Origin: Limonium bicolor | Lineage: Eukaryota; Streptophyta; Magnoliopsida; Caryophyllales; Plumbaginaceae | Assembly: GCA_023374045.1 (NCBI GenBank) | Contig: CM041778.1 | Span: 287,099,533 to 287,163,532, forward strand | Length of the DNA stretch: 64,000 bases | Reading direction: 5' to 3' | In this document: one piece after another, positions 12,259 to 22,667 of the stretch | Layout of the letters: each line of letters opens with the position of its first letter | How positions within the stretch are numbered: position 1 is the stretch's first letter | Translations under genes and position numbers: made by a program | Notes under the pieces: generated by a model | What the model saw: the letters and a program-made list of their open reading frames with translations, nothing else | Database searches by the model: none | What the model was told of the DNA's origin: nothing

Positions 12259-12616
12259 CTACAACCATTCCCCTCCAGGAACGGTTCGTATTCTGAGAAT
12301 AAGTTAAGGTTAAGATGAGTTACAATCATTCCTTTCTAAAGGATGATTTGTATTATTAAGATTAGATTAAGATAAGTCAAGATTAAGATAAGTTACAATC
12401 ATTCCTTTTTAAAGGATGATTTGTATTATTAAGATTAAGATTAAGATAAGTTACAATCATTCCTTTTTAAAGGATGATTTGTATCGTTAAGATTAAGATT
12501 AAGTTAAGATTAAGATTAAGGTGAGGTTAAGATAAGTTGCAACCATTCCTTTTTAAGGATGGTTTGTATTATTCAGATTAAGGTAAGTTACATCCACTCC
12601 TTATTAAAGATGGTTG
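12259..12616 (+). repeat. Tandem array of six hairpin units in S1
   Basis: Units of about 57-75 bp each contain AATCATTCCTTT...AAAGGATGATT-type arms, separated by GATTAAGAT-rich spacers. They begin near 12261, 12321, 12394, 12451, 12540 and 12590. S2 has only one such unit (53261-53290), so the array expanded in the S1 lineage. Confidence 0.75.
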
Positions 12617-12873
12617 TTTCTAAGATTAAGATAAGACTAAGAGTGAGGTGAGATAAGGATGGACTAAGATTAGGAGGGAACATTACTTAAGGAGTTAATA
12701 ATTAACTCTCTAATTAAGGGAACGCATTTAAGTCGTTCATTGTGTGTGAACTTGATTGTTCATATCTGAGTTGTTGTTTACTGCACTTACTATTATATTG
12801 TGCATCTAATCAACCTCCATGCTATCGACAATTAGTCGTCGTAGCCACGTTAGCTTGGGGGCCATGAGGGGAT

Positions 12874-12934
12874 CGTACCACCATTCGTGCTGACCCCCTT
12901 TGGGGGCTGTTTTTACTACACAGGTACAACAGGA
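12874..12934 (+). other. GC-rich hairpins near the S1 LTR 3' end
   Basis: CCCCC-TTT-GGGGG at 12894-12906 is followed by a TTTTT run. Just upstream is a CATTCGTGCTG hairpin that is fuller in H1 and S2 (CAGCA...TGCTG). The same pair is found reversed at about 25911-25955 (H1) and 52974-53010 (S2). Confidence 0.55.
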
Positions 12935-13220
12935 AGCGGCCGTCGCGAGGGTAAGAAGAGGATACAAGTATTAAGGGTTAAGAGTGGCCTACGAGTTGTG
13001 CATGTACACTCGTATGGCAATATGAGTTAGTAAGACGTATAGGATGTGAGGGGGTTGTAAGAAGGATATGTAAATGTTTAAGGTTGTTGCACTAATGTTC
13101 GGTATATTCTGTAGTCAGACCGTGGCAAGGTCCTGGATTTGTAAAGAATTCCGCTGCGATATGTTTATATATATACTGTTAAGTTGCGAGACCACATTTG
13201 GATTGAGTTGGGGTGTTACA

Positions 13221-13225
13221 TGAAG
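13221..13225. repeat. Target-site duplication, right copy, for S1
   Basis: TGAAG matches 8594-8598. The Athila-type LTR sequence resumes immediately after it. Confidence 0.95.
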
Positions 13226-13289
13226 ATTTTACATCATAAGGATTACAACGCAACAAACGGGGAACAAATCAGGGAAAGAGACACAAAAA

Positions 13290-13558
13290 GGTCGTGTCCG
13301 GGTCATCCTGGCCGGACGCAGAACCGGACGTCTCACGTCCGGATCTGTGTCCGGGTCAAGTTAGCCGGACGTTACCCAAACGAGAATTCTATGTCTTGTC
13401 CGGATCCGGACAGCGATCCGGACATATTCCGAGATTCAGATCCAAAACCACTGTCTCACGTCCGGATCCGGACACGATCCGGACATGTCTCGAGTTTCAG
13501 ATCCAGAGGTTCTACGTCACGTCCGGATCCGGACACAATCCGGACGTCACACAGAGAT
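13290..13558 (+). repeat. TCCGGATCCGGA island in LTR2
   Basis: There are about six palindromic or near-palindromic modules built on GTCCGGATCCGGAC, some embedded in a repeated CAGATCCA context. LTR3 has the same island at 22893-23162. A smaller one lies at 13918-14000. Confidence 0.85.
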
Positions 13559-13580
13559 GAAAAATAAAAACGCACTCGTG

Positions 13581-13619
13581 CTGATAATTGGGCTTTCGGC
13601 GCAATTATCAGCCGAAAGC
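13581..13619 (+). other. Interleaved (A-B-A'-B') inverted repeats in LTR2
   Basis: CTGATAATTG (13581-13590) pairs with CAATTATCAG (13602-13611), and GCTTTCGGC (13592-13600) pairs with GCCGAAAGC (13611-13619). The two perfect stems cannot both form with such short connections, so they are alternatives. The identical arrangement is at 23188-23226 in LTR3. Confidence 0.9.
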
Positions 13620-13717
13620 GAGTTAAGTCCATACCTTCCTTATATTAAGCAGCAGCCATACTCAATTAATGCAGTGCATACCAAACTTCCACCAACGCCT
13701 GTCTAATTTCTAATCCT

Positions 13718-13725
13718 ATTTAAGG
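13718..13725 (+). promoter_or_regulatory. TATA-like box of the Athila-type LTR
   Basis: TATTTAAG lies about 100 bp after the interleaved inverted repeat. It is followed by a CT-rich stretch typical of plant transcription starts (13755-13830). LTR3 has it at 23324-23331. Position and composition are the only evidence. Confidence 0.5.
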
Positions 13726-14816
13726 AGCCATTCAGCGTTCATTTCAAATCGTACCTGACTCTCTGAGTCTCTCCATTACACAATCCTCTCTTCTCCTCTC
13801 TCTACACAACATCTCTTCCACGATAAACCATCCATCTCCATTCATAAATCCTTCTCCGTAAACCTTCACCCTCACTCACACAGACAAAACCTGCTCGCAG
13901 CGCTTCATTTACCCGCGTCCGGATTACGTCCGGATCCGGACAGCACCAGGACAACGTGTCCGGATCTACGTCCGACCCAAGACAGCCGAGTGACTCAGAC
14001 AATTGTGGAAATTGCAGACTCGACCACGGCTTCTAAAATCAGTTTTTCTGCTAAATCCCTCTATCCTTATGCTGTTTATATTGAGCATTGTTATTTTGTC
14101 TATGGCTGAGTAGTCGCTTTTAATTTCGGTTTACTATGTATCTCTAGAATAATTATTTCTGAACCTTTGTGATTTTCTGCAGTACAATAGAATAAAGTTC
14201 TTTGCCCTTATGAATTCCTAGACTTATTAATCTGATCAATTAAATAAGTTTATCAGTTTGTTAGCTTATAAGTGAGAACTGCGGCTATCAATTGACTACA
14301 GGGAAAGAACCGGTTAGTATAGAGATGGTAATTCCTCTAAACACTAGCTGACCATTAATCTAGACTACACTTAAAGCAATTAGTAAACAGTGGATTCATA
14401 ACGAGAGTTAGGATTCGGTCTTTGCTAATTAGAATTCGTGGAGCGGGAGACCGAATACGAATTATCTTTATTCTAGGGTTTTATTCAGAATACTGTAGAA
14501 ATCACTTAGGGGAAGAAATTGCAATCTAGAGAGAAGTAGTAAACCGGAATTTCCTTTATCAAACAAAAATCAAAACAATTATTTACCTGTTGTTTATTGC
14601 TTTTTGAACTCTTTTACAAATTCACCATCACATACAAAAACCCCCAATTTCCTTGTTTTGTTTGTGTGTAAGTAGAAATTAAACTAGCCGCTGCCTCCTT
14701 GGATTCGATACTCAGGGAATACTCCGAGATTTAAACTTGCTATAATCGACCGGTACACTTGCCGTTAGGTTAAACCCCCAGCACAATTTACCGTTAGGTT
14801 TTACCCCAACAAGTTT

Positions 14817-14834
14817 TGGCGCCGTTGCCGGGGA
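14817..14834 (+). other. Primer-binding site, copy B (tRNA-Asp type)
   Basis: This is the same 18-mer as at 597, five bases after the end of LTR2. Confidence 0.9.
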
Positions 14835-15058
14835 GGCACGGTTGCTTAGTTTAATTTTTATTTTTATTTGGTATTTAATTTTTGTTTTGTTTTGCTTTTT
14901 AGTATATTCTTGTTTTTGTTTTATTTTATTATCTTTTCTTTTGTTCATTTCCTTAGCTTTCTAATTTGTTTCTTATTTTTGGTTCTAGTATCATTTTGGT
15001 TTTACCCGATTGAGTTTACTTTTACAACTACTTTACGTCAGTTATCTGATTTTGGTTT

Positions 15059-16762
15059 ATGGTTAAAACTCGTTCTGAAGGAACTCCTGAATTTGATCTG
15101 GAACCTGAGATAGAACGACTCACAAGAAGAAGTCGGCAGGGACTGGTACTGGAGTCTGCAGTTGAACCAGAGGTGTTTCTCAAAAACTCACCAGGGGATA
15201 CCTTTGTTCAAGAAGAAGAGTATCTTATGGACGGTATCAGCGGAGAAAGAAGGATGAACGACTACACTCGTCCGAATGTGGAGGGACTTACATCACCAAT
15301 AGTAATCCCTGCACTGCCGGAAGGAGTAGAATGGCAATTCAAGACCCATTACGTCACAATGGTCCTCAATGCGCCGCAGTTCAGTGGAACAGTCACTGAA
15401 GATCCAAATGTTCACCTCACCTCCTTCCTGCGATTGGTTGGAGCTTGTTCAACACCAGCTTCTCAAGAGGTAGCCAGGCTAACTTTGTTTCCTTTTTCAC
15501 TCAGGGACAGGGCTGCAGAGTGGTTGAACTCCCTATCTCCAAACAGTATCACTTCCTGGACCGAGCTAGCAAACACATTCCTGGCGAAGTACTTCCCACC
15601 ATCTCGCATGCTGACCATGAGAGGTGAGATCACCAACTTCAAGCAATACAGTGGGGAGACTCTTTCAGAGGCTTGGGAGAGATTCAAGGGAATTGTTCGA
15701 GAGTACCACACCACGGTCTGGGAGAGGAAGTCGTGCTACAGTCCTTCTACAAAGATCTTGATCCCCAGAGCCGTCTTTTGGTGGATACTTGTGCAGGAGG
15801 AAGCCTCATGGAGCTTCCAATCACTAGGATAAAGGATCTGTTGGAAACTCTTTCCAACTCGGCAAATCAGTGGGGAGGTACTAGGGCATCTACTGAGGTT
15901 CCCCCAAGGAAAACCGCTGGAATCTATGAGGTAGATTCGAACACTCTTTTAGCTGCTAGGATGGATAGCATGTCTAAACAATTTGAGAAGATGTGTGCAA
16001 TGATGAACCCTCAGTCAAGTGCAGCTGTTGTGACCGACTCTTTCCCACAGTGTGAGTATTGTGGTAGAAGTTCCAACATGTGTCAGTGTAATCCTCAGCA
16101 AAATGAAGAGGTAAACTATCTGGGAAATAGGCAAGGGAACTTCTACAACAACCAAAACAATCAAGGGTATCAGCAGCAGAGGTTCCAGGGAAATAACTAC
16201 AGTCAGATGCCCCCACAGCAGAACACTCAGCATTTTCAGAGACCTCATCAAAATCAGCAAATGCAGAACCAGCAGGCACAGAAACAGCCAGCTAGTGTGA
16301 GTTCAAGTTTGGAGGATATGATGCGGGAGTTTATCCTGTCAACCAATAGGAAACTCGAACAGCAAGAGAGCATAAATCATGAGAACAAGACATTCATCTT
16401 GGAGCAGAAAGCCTTCAACAAACATCTTGAGACTCAGATTGCCCAGCTGAATGAAAATTTTTCTGATAGACCTGCAGGGGCTCTACCTAGCCAGCCAGAG
16501 AAGAATCCTCGCGAATATGCTAAAGCAGTGACTTTGAGGAGTGGCAAGCAGCTTGATCCCTCAATCCCTGAGGCTGAGAGCACTCCGGCTGAAAAAGACA
16601 AAGTTATTGGTAAAGAGGTAGAAATCATCAAAGGACCAGAGTCAGAAAATACTCCAGTCGATAATAGTGCACAAAAGATAGTGAGCTGACCGGCGAAGTT
16701 GTCCAGTCTTCTAGATCATCACGACGAGCGGTCCCTGAGCTCCCAGTACCATTCCCAAATCG
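15059..16762 (+). pseudogene. gag: gag region of copy B, two frameshifts
   Basis: The start ATG at 15059 follows a 250-bp T-rich leader. The first 213 codons are the Athila-type Gag capsid part. One base is missing near 15699 relative to copy A, so the frame runs off to a stop at 15832. The correct frame continues within 15673-16689. That part includes the Cys cluster CEYCG...CQC (about 16051-16090), the Gln/Asn-rich stretch and a predicted coiled segment (EQQESINHENKTFILEQKAF). A second one-base loss near 16674 ends the frame at 16689. Copy A keeps the longer form there. Confidence 0.85.
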
Positions 16763-16763
16763 A

Positions 16764-18797
16764 TTGAAAAAGAGAGACCTCGACGAGCAGTTTGGTAAGT
16801 TTCTTAGCATCTTTAAGAAACTAACAATTAATATTCCCTTTTCAGATGCTTTGACGCAGATGCCTATCTATGCGAAGTTCTTGAAGGACATCCTTTCAAA
16901 TAGAAGGTCATTAGTTGAGAAGGAGACAGTGCAATTGACAGAAAAAGTTTCTGCAGTGCTTAGCAAGAACCTCCCGCCAAAGCTCGATGATCCCGGCTTG
17001 CCAATCATTCCATGCTCAATAGGTAATGTCGATTGTGGTAAGGGTCTCTGTGATTTGGGAGCTAGCATTAATTTGATGCCTTTATCCATGTATCTTAAGC
17101 TTGGATTAGGAGAGTGTAACCCTACCGCATTACTTTACAATTAGCAGATAGATCCATTATCTTTCCAAAGGTGTGGTCAGAGATTTGGTTGTCTCTGTTG
17201 GTACTTTTGTTTTTCCTGCTGATTTTGTGATTCTAGATATGGAGGAAGACAAGGAAGTACCCTTAATTCTTGGACGCCCTTTCATGCGAACAGCTAGGAC
17301 CCTCATTGATGTTGAGGGTGGTAAGATTATTTTGAGAATGCATGATGAGCAGTTAGTCTTTGACATGTCCAAGGTTACTAAACATCCTTCTGACGTACAT
17401 GCCTGTTTTAGTCTAGATACTATTGATTCTTTGATGCAGGAATATATCTTTGGTCCAGCTGAATTAGATGAGTTAGAAAAGTGTTTAATTAATTCTTTTG
17501 ATGGAGCTCATGAGGATCCAGAGATTGCTGAGGTTGCATTCCATTTATCAGCTGGTAGGCCATTTCGCAGGGGTGCTCATATGGAGAAGGAGAGATTAGA
17601 GCGAGAACCTAAGGAGTTGATTCCTTCCATCAAAGCACCACCCACCTTAGAGCTGAAACCTCTTCCTAGTCATTTAAAATATGTCTTTTTAGTTGAGCCC
17701 TCTGGTTTACCTGTTATTATCTCTGCAGATCTAACACATTCGCAGGAGGAGCAACTTTTGCAGGTACTCAGGAAGAACAAGGAAGCAATTGGATGGTCTG
17801 TTGCTGATATCAAGGGGATATCAGGAAATTTCTGTACCCACCGCATTCACTTGGAGGAAAACTGCAAGCCAATGGTTCAACCTCAACGACGTTTGAATCC
17901 TAACATGAAAGAAGTGGTGAAGAATGAGGTAATCAAACTTTTGGATGCAGGTATCATCTATGCTATTTCAGATAGTGAATGGGTGAGTCCTACACAGGTT
18001 GTACCAAAGAAAGGGGGATTTACTGTCATCCCCAATGAAAAAGGTGAACTAGTCCCTCAAAGGACTATTACAGGGCATAGGGTATGTATTGATTACAGGA
18101 AATTAAATGCTGCAACTAGGAAAGACCACTTTCCTCTTCCTTTCATTGACCAAATGTTGGAAAGGCTTTCAGGGCATAAGTATTATTGTTTCTTGGATGG
18201 TTATTCTGGTTATTTTCAAATTCCTATTGCCATAGAGGACCAGGAGAAGACCACGTTCACATGCCCCTATGGAACATATGCCTACCGACGCATGCCTTTT
18301 GGATTGTGCAATGCGCCAGCTACCTTCCAGCGATGCATGACGGCCATATTCTCTGATTATCTTGAGAAATGTATCGAGGTATTTATGGATGATTTCTCTG
18401 TGTTTGGACTAACGTTTGATTCATGTTTGGAAAATTTAGATCAAATTCTAGCCAGGTGCAGAGAGACTCATCTAGTACTGAACTGGGAGAAGTGCCACTT
18501 CATGGTGCAAGAGGGCATTGTGTTGGGTCACAAATATCAAGCAAAGGTATTGAGGTAGATAAAGCCAAAATTGAGGTCATTGAGAAGTTACCACCACCAG
18601 CCTCAGTAAAGGATGTCAGAAGCTTCCTAGGTCATGCAGGGTTCTATAGAAGATTCATAAAGGACTTTTCGAAAATCTCAAAACCTCTGTGTGATTTACT
18701 AATGAAAGATGCAAAGTTTGAGTTTACGCAGGTCTGTCTTGACATTCAACACAATAAAGGAAAAGTTGGTGACTGCCCCTGTAGTTATTGCTCCTGA
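16764..18797 (+). pseudogene. pol: pol of copy B: protease and reverse transcriptase, frameshifted
   Basis: Frame 16764-17144 carries the protease-like DLGASINLMPL motif. Frame 17173-18558 (461 codons) carries LILGRPFMRTART, the RT fingers (VVPKKGG, GHRVCIDYRKLNA), LDGYSGYFQIP, MPFGLCNAPATFQRC and the catalytic FMDD at 18382-18393. RT runs off frame near 18532 and continues in 18423-18797 (RSFLGHAGFYRRFIKDFS). Lesions near 17135, 17169 and 18532 are the same as in copy A. The two-base loss near 18742 is private to copy B. Confidence 0.88.
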
Positions 18798-20541
18798 TTG
18801 GTCCTTACCCTTCGAGATCATGTGTGATGCGAGCGACTTTGCTGTGGGAGTCCTCGGTCAAAGGCACGAGAAGGTACTGCGAGTTGTTTATTATGCCAGC
18901 AAAACACTCAATGACGCTCAGAAAAACTATGCCACCACAGAAAAGGAGTTGTTGGCCATTGTCTTTGCTTGTGACAAGTTCAGACCATATATCATCGGGA
19001 GCAAAGTCATCATACATACTGATCATTCTGCTTTGAGGTATTTGTTCCAGAAAGCTGATGCTAAGCCCCGGTTGATCAGATGGATCCTACTCTTACAGGA
19101 GTTCGACATTGAGGTGAGAGACAAGCCCGGAGTACAGAACGGAGTTGCTGATCATTTATCACGGATGCAAGTTCCTGATAACGGTATACCAATTAATGAA
19201 TATTTTCCTCATGGACTAGTATATGCAATTGGTTTTAAGGAGGACCCTTGGTATGCCGATATTGCAAATTACCTTGATAAGCAGATTTTGCCACAAGAAA
19301 TGTCGTATCAGCAGCGAAAGAAATTCTTTTCTACTGTTAAGCAATACCGGTGGGATGACCCATTCTTATTCAAAGTTTGTGGTGATGGAATTATTCGTCG
19401 GTGTGTCCCAGAGACTGAGATTCGTGACATCCTTATCCACTGTCATTCAAGAGAAGCTGGAGGGCACTTCGGGCCAGCCAAGACAGCAGCTAAGGTATTG
19501 GAGGCAGGTTTCTTTTGGAAGACGCTTCATAAAGACTGCCATACATTTGTATCCACATGTGATAGCTGCCAGCGCCAAGGTAACCTTTCACGTAAGCTTG
19601 AGATGCCCTTGAATTACATCTTGGAGGTTGAGCCATTTGATTTATGGGGGATTGACTTCATGGGGCCATTTCCTTCTTCACATTCGAACCTCTATATCTT
19701 GGTAGCTGTAGATTACGTTACCAAATGGGCTGAAGCAGTGGCTGCACCGACTAATGATGCAAAGGTTGTGCTGAAGTTTTTGAAGAAAAACATTTTCACT
19801 AGGTTTGGGGTACCACGAGCAATCATAAGTGATGGAGGATCGCACTTTTGTAACAAGCAGTTTGAAGCCTTGCTGCAAAAGTATGGAGTGAGACATAAGG
19901 TATCCTTACCCTATCATCCACAGACCAATGGGCAAGCTGAGGTAACTAACAGGGAGATTAAGTGGATTCTACAGAAATCTGTTAGTTCATCCCGTAAGGA
20001 TTGGTCTATGAAATTGGATGATGCCTTGTGGGCCTACCGGACAGCTTATAAGACACCTTTGGGAATGTCTCCTTACAAATTGGTATTTGGAAAAGCATGT
20101 CATCTTCCGGTGGAACTGGAACATAAATCTTTTTGGGCACTTAAAGTTCTGAATTGTGATCTTCAGAAGGCCGGTGAGGAAAGGAAACTACAGTTGTGTG
20201 AACTGGATGAATTCAGAGAAGAGGCCTATGAAAATGCCAAGATTTACAAGGAACGGACTAAGAGATGGCATGATAAATTGCTTGTGAAACGAGAGTTTCA
20301 GATTGGCGACCGAGTGCTAATGTTCAATTCAAGACTGAAATTATTTCCGGGAAAGCTAAAATCTCGCTGGTCCGGTCCATTCACAGTTACAGATGTTTCC
20401 CCTTATGGAGTCATTGGTGTGGTCAACGAGAAAGGGGAAGCATTCAAGGTTAATGGATCACAGCTTAAGTTGTACCAAGGGAGCGATGTTGATATGGTTC
20501 ATTCAACACTTTGGCTCCGGGATCCTGACCATTCAAACTGA
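18709..20541 (+). CDS. pol: pol of copy B: RNase H and integrase, open frame of 610 codons
   Basis: Homology begins near 18745; the first dozen codons are out of the ancestral frame. RNase H shows [20 protein letters not shown] and [10 protein letters not shown]. The integrase zinc-binding part shows [10 protein letters not shown]...CDSC. The catalytic core has Asp at 19654 (WGIDFMGP), Asp at 19831 (IISDGGSHF) and Glu at 19939 ([10 protein letters not shown]), with 35 residues between the last two, so the DD35E triad is intact. The C-terminal part ([12 protein letters not shown]) resembles Athila-type integrases and ends without a chromodomain at the TGA at 20539. One in-frame codon is missing relative to copy A (GAVLG to GVLG). 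It lacks its own start and is a fragment of a former polyprotein. Confidence 0.85.
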   Translation: MQSLSLRRSVLTFNTIKEKLVTAPVVIAPDWSLPFEIMCDASDFAVGVLGQRHEKVLRVVYYASKTLNDAQKNYATTEKELLAIVFACDKFRPYIIGSKVIIHTDHSALRYLFQKADAKPRLIRWILLLQEFDIEVRDKPGVQNGVADHLSRMQVPDNGIPINEYFPHGLVYAIGFKEDPWYADIANYLDKQILPQEMSYQQRKKFFSTVKQYRWDDPFLFKVCGDGIIRRCVPETEIRDILIHCHSREAGGHFGPAKTAAKVLEAGFFWKTLHKDCHTFVSTCDSCQRQGNLSRKLEMPLNYILEVEPFDLWGIDFMGPFPSSHSNLYILVAVDYVTKWAEAVAAPTNDAKVVLKFLKKNIFTRFGVPRAIISDGGSHFCNKQFEALLQKYGVRHKVSLPYHPQTNGQAEVTNREIKWILQKSVSSSRKDWSMKLDDALWAYRTAYKTPLGMSPYKLVFGKACHLPVELEHKSFWALKVLNCDLQKAGEERKLQLCELDEFREEAYENAKIYKERTKRWHDKLLVKREFQIGDRVLMFNSRLKLFPGKLKSRWSGPFTVTDVSPYGVIGVVNEKGEAFKVNGSQLKLYQGSDVDMVHSTLWLRDPDHSN

Positions 20542-22667
20542 TGCACCAAGGTCTAGCCAAAGACCGAAAAGACGGGCAGCTTGATGGGAGGCAGCCCACC
20601 AGTATAAAACTTCTCTCTACTTTCTTTTTTTTACACTTTCCTTTTTACCTGATATACTGTACTTTTAATCTATTGAGAGTTTTTATAATTTTTAGCATGA
20701 GCCCAGACTCCCCGATTTCAATGGATAACTCTCCTGTTTCCACTTGAGTTCTTCTGGTTTGGCAGATTTAATCTTTCAGGTACTTCATTCTAATGCTAAA
20801 CTGAACTCAAGTGTGGGGAAATATCATGGCATTGTTCACCACTGATCAGGGAGTCCTTTAACACTCTGGCTATTTTATTTATGCATTTCTCGTGTTTGTT
20901 TTATCTTTGTTTAATTATTTTTGGAAATGTTTTTATTTTTAAAATAATGAGGTGTTTTAGATTAATGATTTTTAATTTAATAATATTAATATATATATAT
21001 ATAAAAAGTTTTCAATCTGTCCGGCTAAATCCAGCTGGACGCAAATCCGGACTCTAGAAAACCCTAGTGTGTCCGGCTAAGTTTACCCGGACGTTGATCC
21101 GGACATGTAAAAAAAAAAACATTTTCAACGTGTCCGGATAGACCCAGCCGGACGCAAATCCGGACATGAGACATGTAAAAAAAAAAAACGTTTCCACGTG
21201 TCCGGCTAAACCCAGCCGGACGCAAATCCGGACATGAGACGTCCGGTTCTGTGTCCGGCCAAGTTGATCCGGACACACACAAAAAAAAAAATTCTGAAAT
21301 TGTTTTCTAGGTTAATGTTCTACTGTTTATTGTTATTAGTTGCCATGTTTGAATGTTTTAATGCCTTGGTTCTCATAGAACAACTATGTGCCAGAATATG
21401 TTCAAATAGAACATGCTGCTCGATCGGTTTCGGGTATTGGTGCATTATTTGCTTCTCTTTTCTTGCTGTTTAGGTTTCTCACTGCATTTGTTTATCGTTT
21501 AGAAACTCGCAACTTTTGCTCTGGACGACACGCATACTGTTTGTGACTCATGAGGAATATCTCGACCCCTGAAAAACTTCAAGTGTGAGGAAGAACATCT
21601 TCCTCAATCTATAACACCAGGGGAGTCTCAGTTCATAATTTTACTTATTGATGTTCCACCTTTCTTGCGTTGAAGGTTATTTATTGCATATGCGTCTATT
21701 ATGATTCTAGCATGTTTTGAAAGCTCTTTTTCACTGTTTTTTTCTATGAACAATGAGGACATTGCTCCTCTTAAGTGTGAGGAAGGAAAGACCTTTCCCT
21801 GAAAACATGCTAGTTGTTCTTTAATGCCACACCTGCTTTTTGCCGCTCTAATGACTGTGCACACCAATAAAATAATTACATGAGCATTTGAAATTAAACC
21901 AAGTGACAACCGTAAGAATCGTTTTGCTTGATGAGGTTTGATAAATAATTTTATTTCAAAAATACTCTATTTTCACTGAAACCAGGATGACTAGTTGTGG
22001 AAACCGGATTATTTTAGCTTGGGGTTTTGGAAATGAAGAGAATGTTTGGAATGAAAAGGATAAGGCAAGGTACTCCACTGATCAAGAATTTTGTTTCCTA
22101 ACAATAGCAGGCATCGTCTATCCGGTTATTAAGTCTTAAGGGTGCCTTAACACCTATCTACCTAAGGTCTCGGGATCTGGGATAGTTGGCCCAACACCAT
22201 CTCAAGGATAGAGAGAAAAGTCTGGGTTACGGAATAACTCTGCAAGATCTCAAATATTAGTTTGTTTTATACATAACTCTTGAAGATAAATGCTTTCGCT
22301 TACAAAGAAGATAATTGCAGTTAAAATTATACTTTTGATCATGAGTGCACGGTGTTGAAAGGTATTGCGGAATAAGGCATTACTTCACACCCCTTGTCAT
22401 CCAAAGGTTAGAGGAATGAAAATTGGTGGAAAGTCCCAAGCTAAGTTAACTTGTTTTCTACAATCTAGTTTCTCTATGCTTTTACAAAATTGTTCTTCTT
22501 TCACTGTTTGTGAAAACCTACCTCTAAAGAGCAAGATTATTCTTTCATTTGTCACTTTGCTTGATTTTACTCTGCACCTGTTTAATCTTGAGATTATGTG
22601 ACGGTTTTAGAGACATTCTTATTCTTTAATTGCTTGAGGAAAAGCAAAAGCTTAAGTGTGAGGAAGT
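20542..22667 (+). other. 3' non-coding region of copy B
   Basis: It is near-identical to 6312-8435. It contains the CCGG island (21012-21282), the hairpin at 21586-21606, and repeated AAGTGTGAGGAA. The PPT (22653-22667) stands directly before LTR3. The hairpin before the PPT is damaged here (GAGGAAAAGCAA instead of GAGGACAAGCAA). I see no gene. Confidence 0.75.
21012..21282 (+). repeat. CCGG inverted-repeat island, copy B 3' region
   Basis: It matches 6780-7047, with four units carrying GTCCGGCTA...CCGGAC arms and oligo-A spacers of 9-10. The oligo-A lengths differ from copy A. Confidence 0.85.

Larger units (their letters stand above)
8599..13220 (+). mobile_element. S1: 4.6-kb solo LTR of a giant-LTR Ty3/gypsy family
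   Basis: It begins TGAAATACCCC and ends GGGGTGTTACA, flanked by the TSD TGAAG. Its ends and interior match S2 (52610-56678, reverse) and the H1 LTR. It has no internal domain, so it is a single LTR left by LTR-LTR recombination. The orientation is given by H1 and D1, where the PBS follows the TGTTACA end. The sequence between 8900 and 11100 is AT-rich and has no gene I can support. Short open frames such as 9319-9501 and 11669-11938 look fortuitous. Confidence 0.92.
8436..14811 (+). repeat. Middle LTR (LTR2) of the Athila-type array, split by S1
   Basis: The LTR runs from TGATAAGTG at 8436 to CCCCAACA at 14811. Removing the 4622-bp insertion and its 5-bp duplication leaves about 1.75 kb, the same length as LTR3. 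It serves as 3' LTR of copy A and 5' LTR of copy B. It carries CCGG islands (13290-13558 and 13918-14000), an interleaved inverted repeat (13581-13619) and a TATA-like box (13718). Confidence 0.92.

Noticed and set aside
12259..12616. CRISPR-like regular array
   Set aside because: Repeats and spacers are both degenerate and similar to each other, the context is a plant LTR, and no cas gene exists. It is a tandem hairpin expansion.
13581..13619. True H-type RNA pseudoknot
   Set aside because: Connecting loops of 0-1 nucleotides cannot span stems of 9-10 bp, so mutually exclusive hairpins are the better model.
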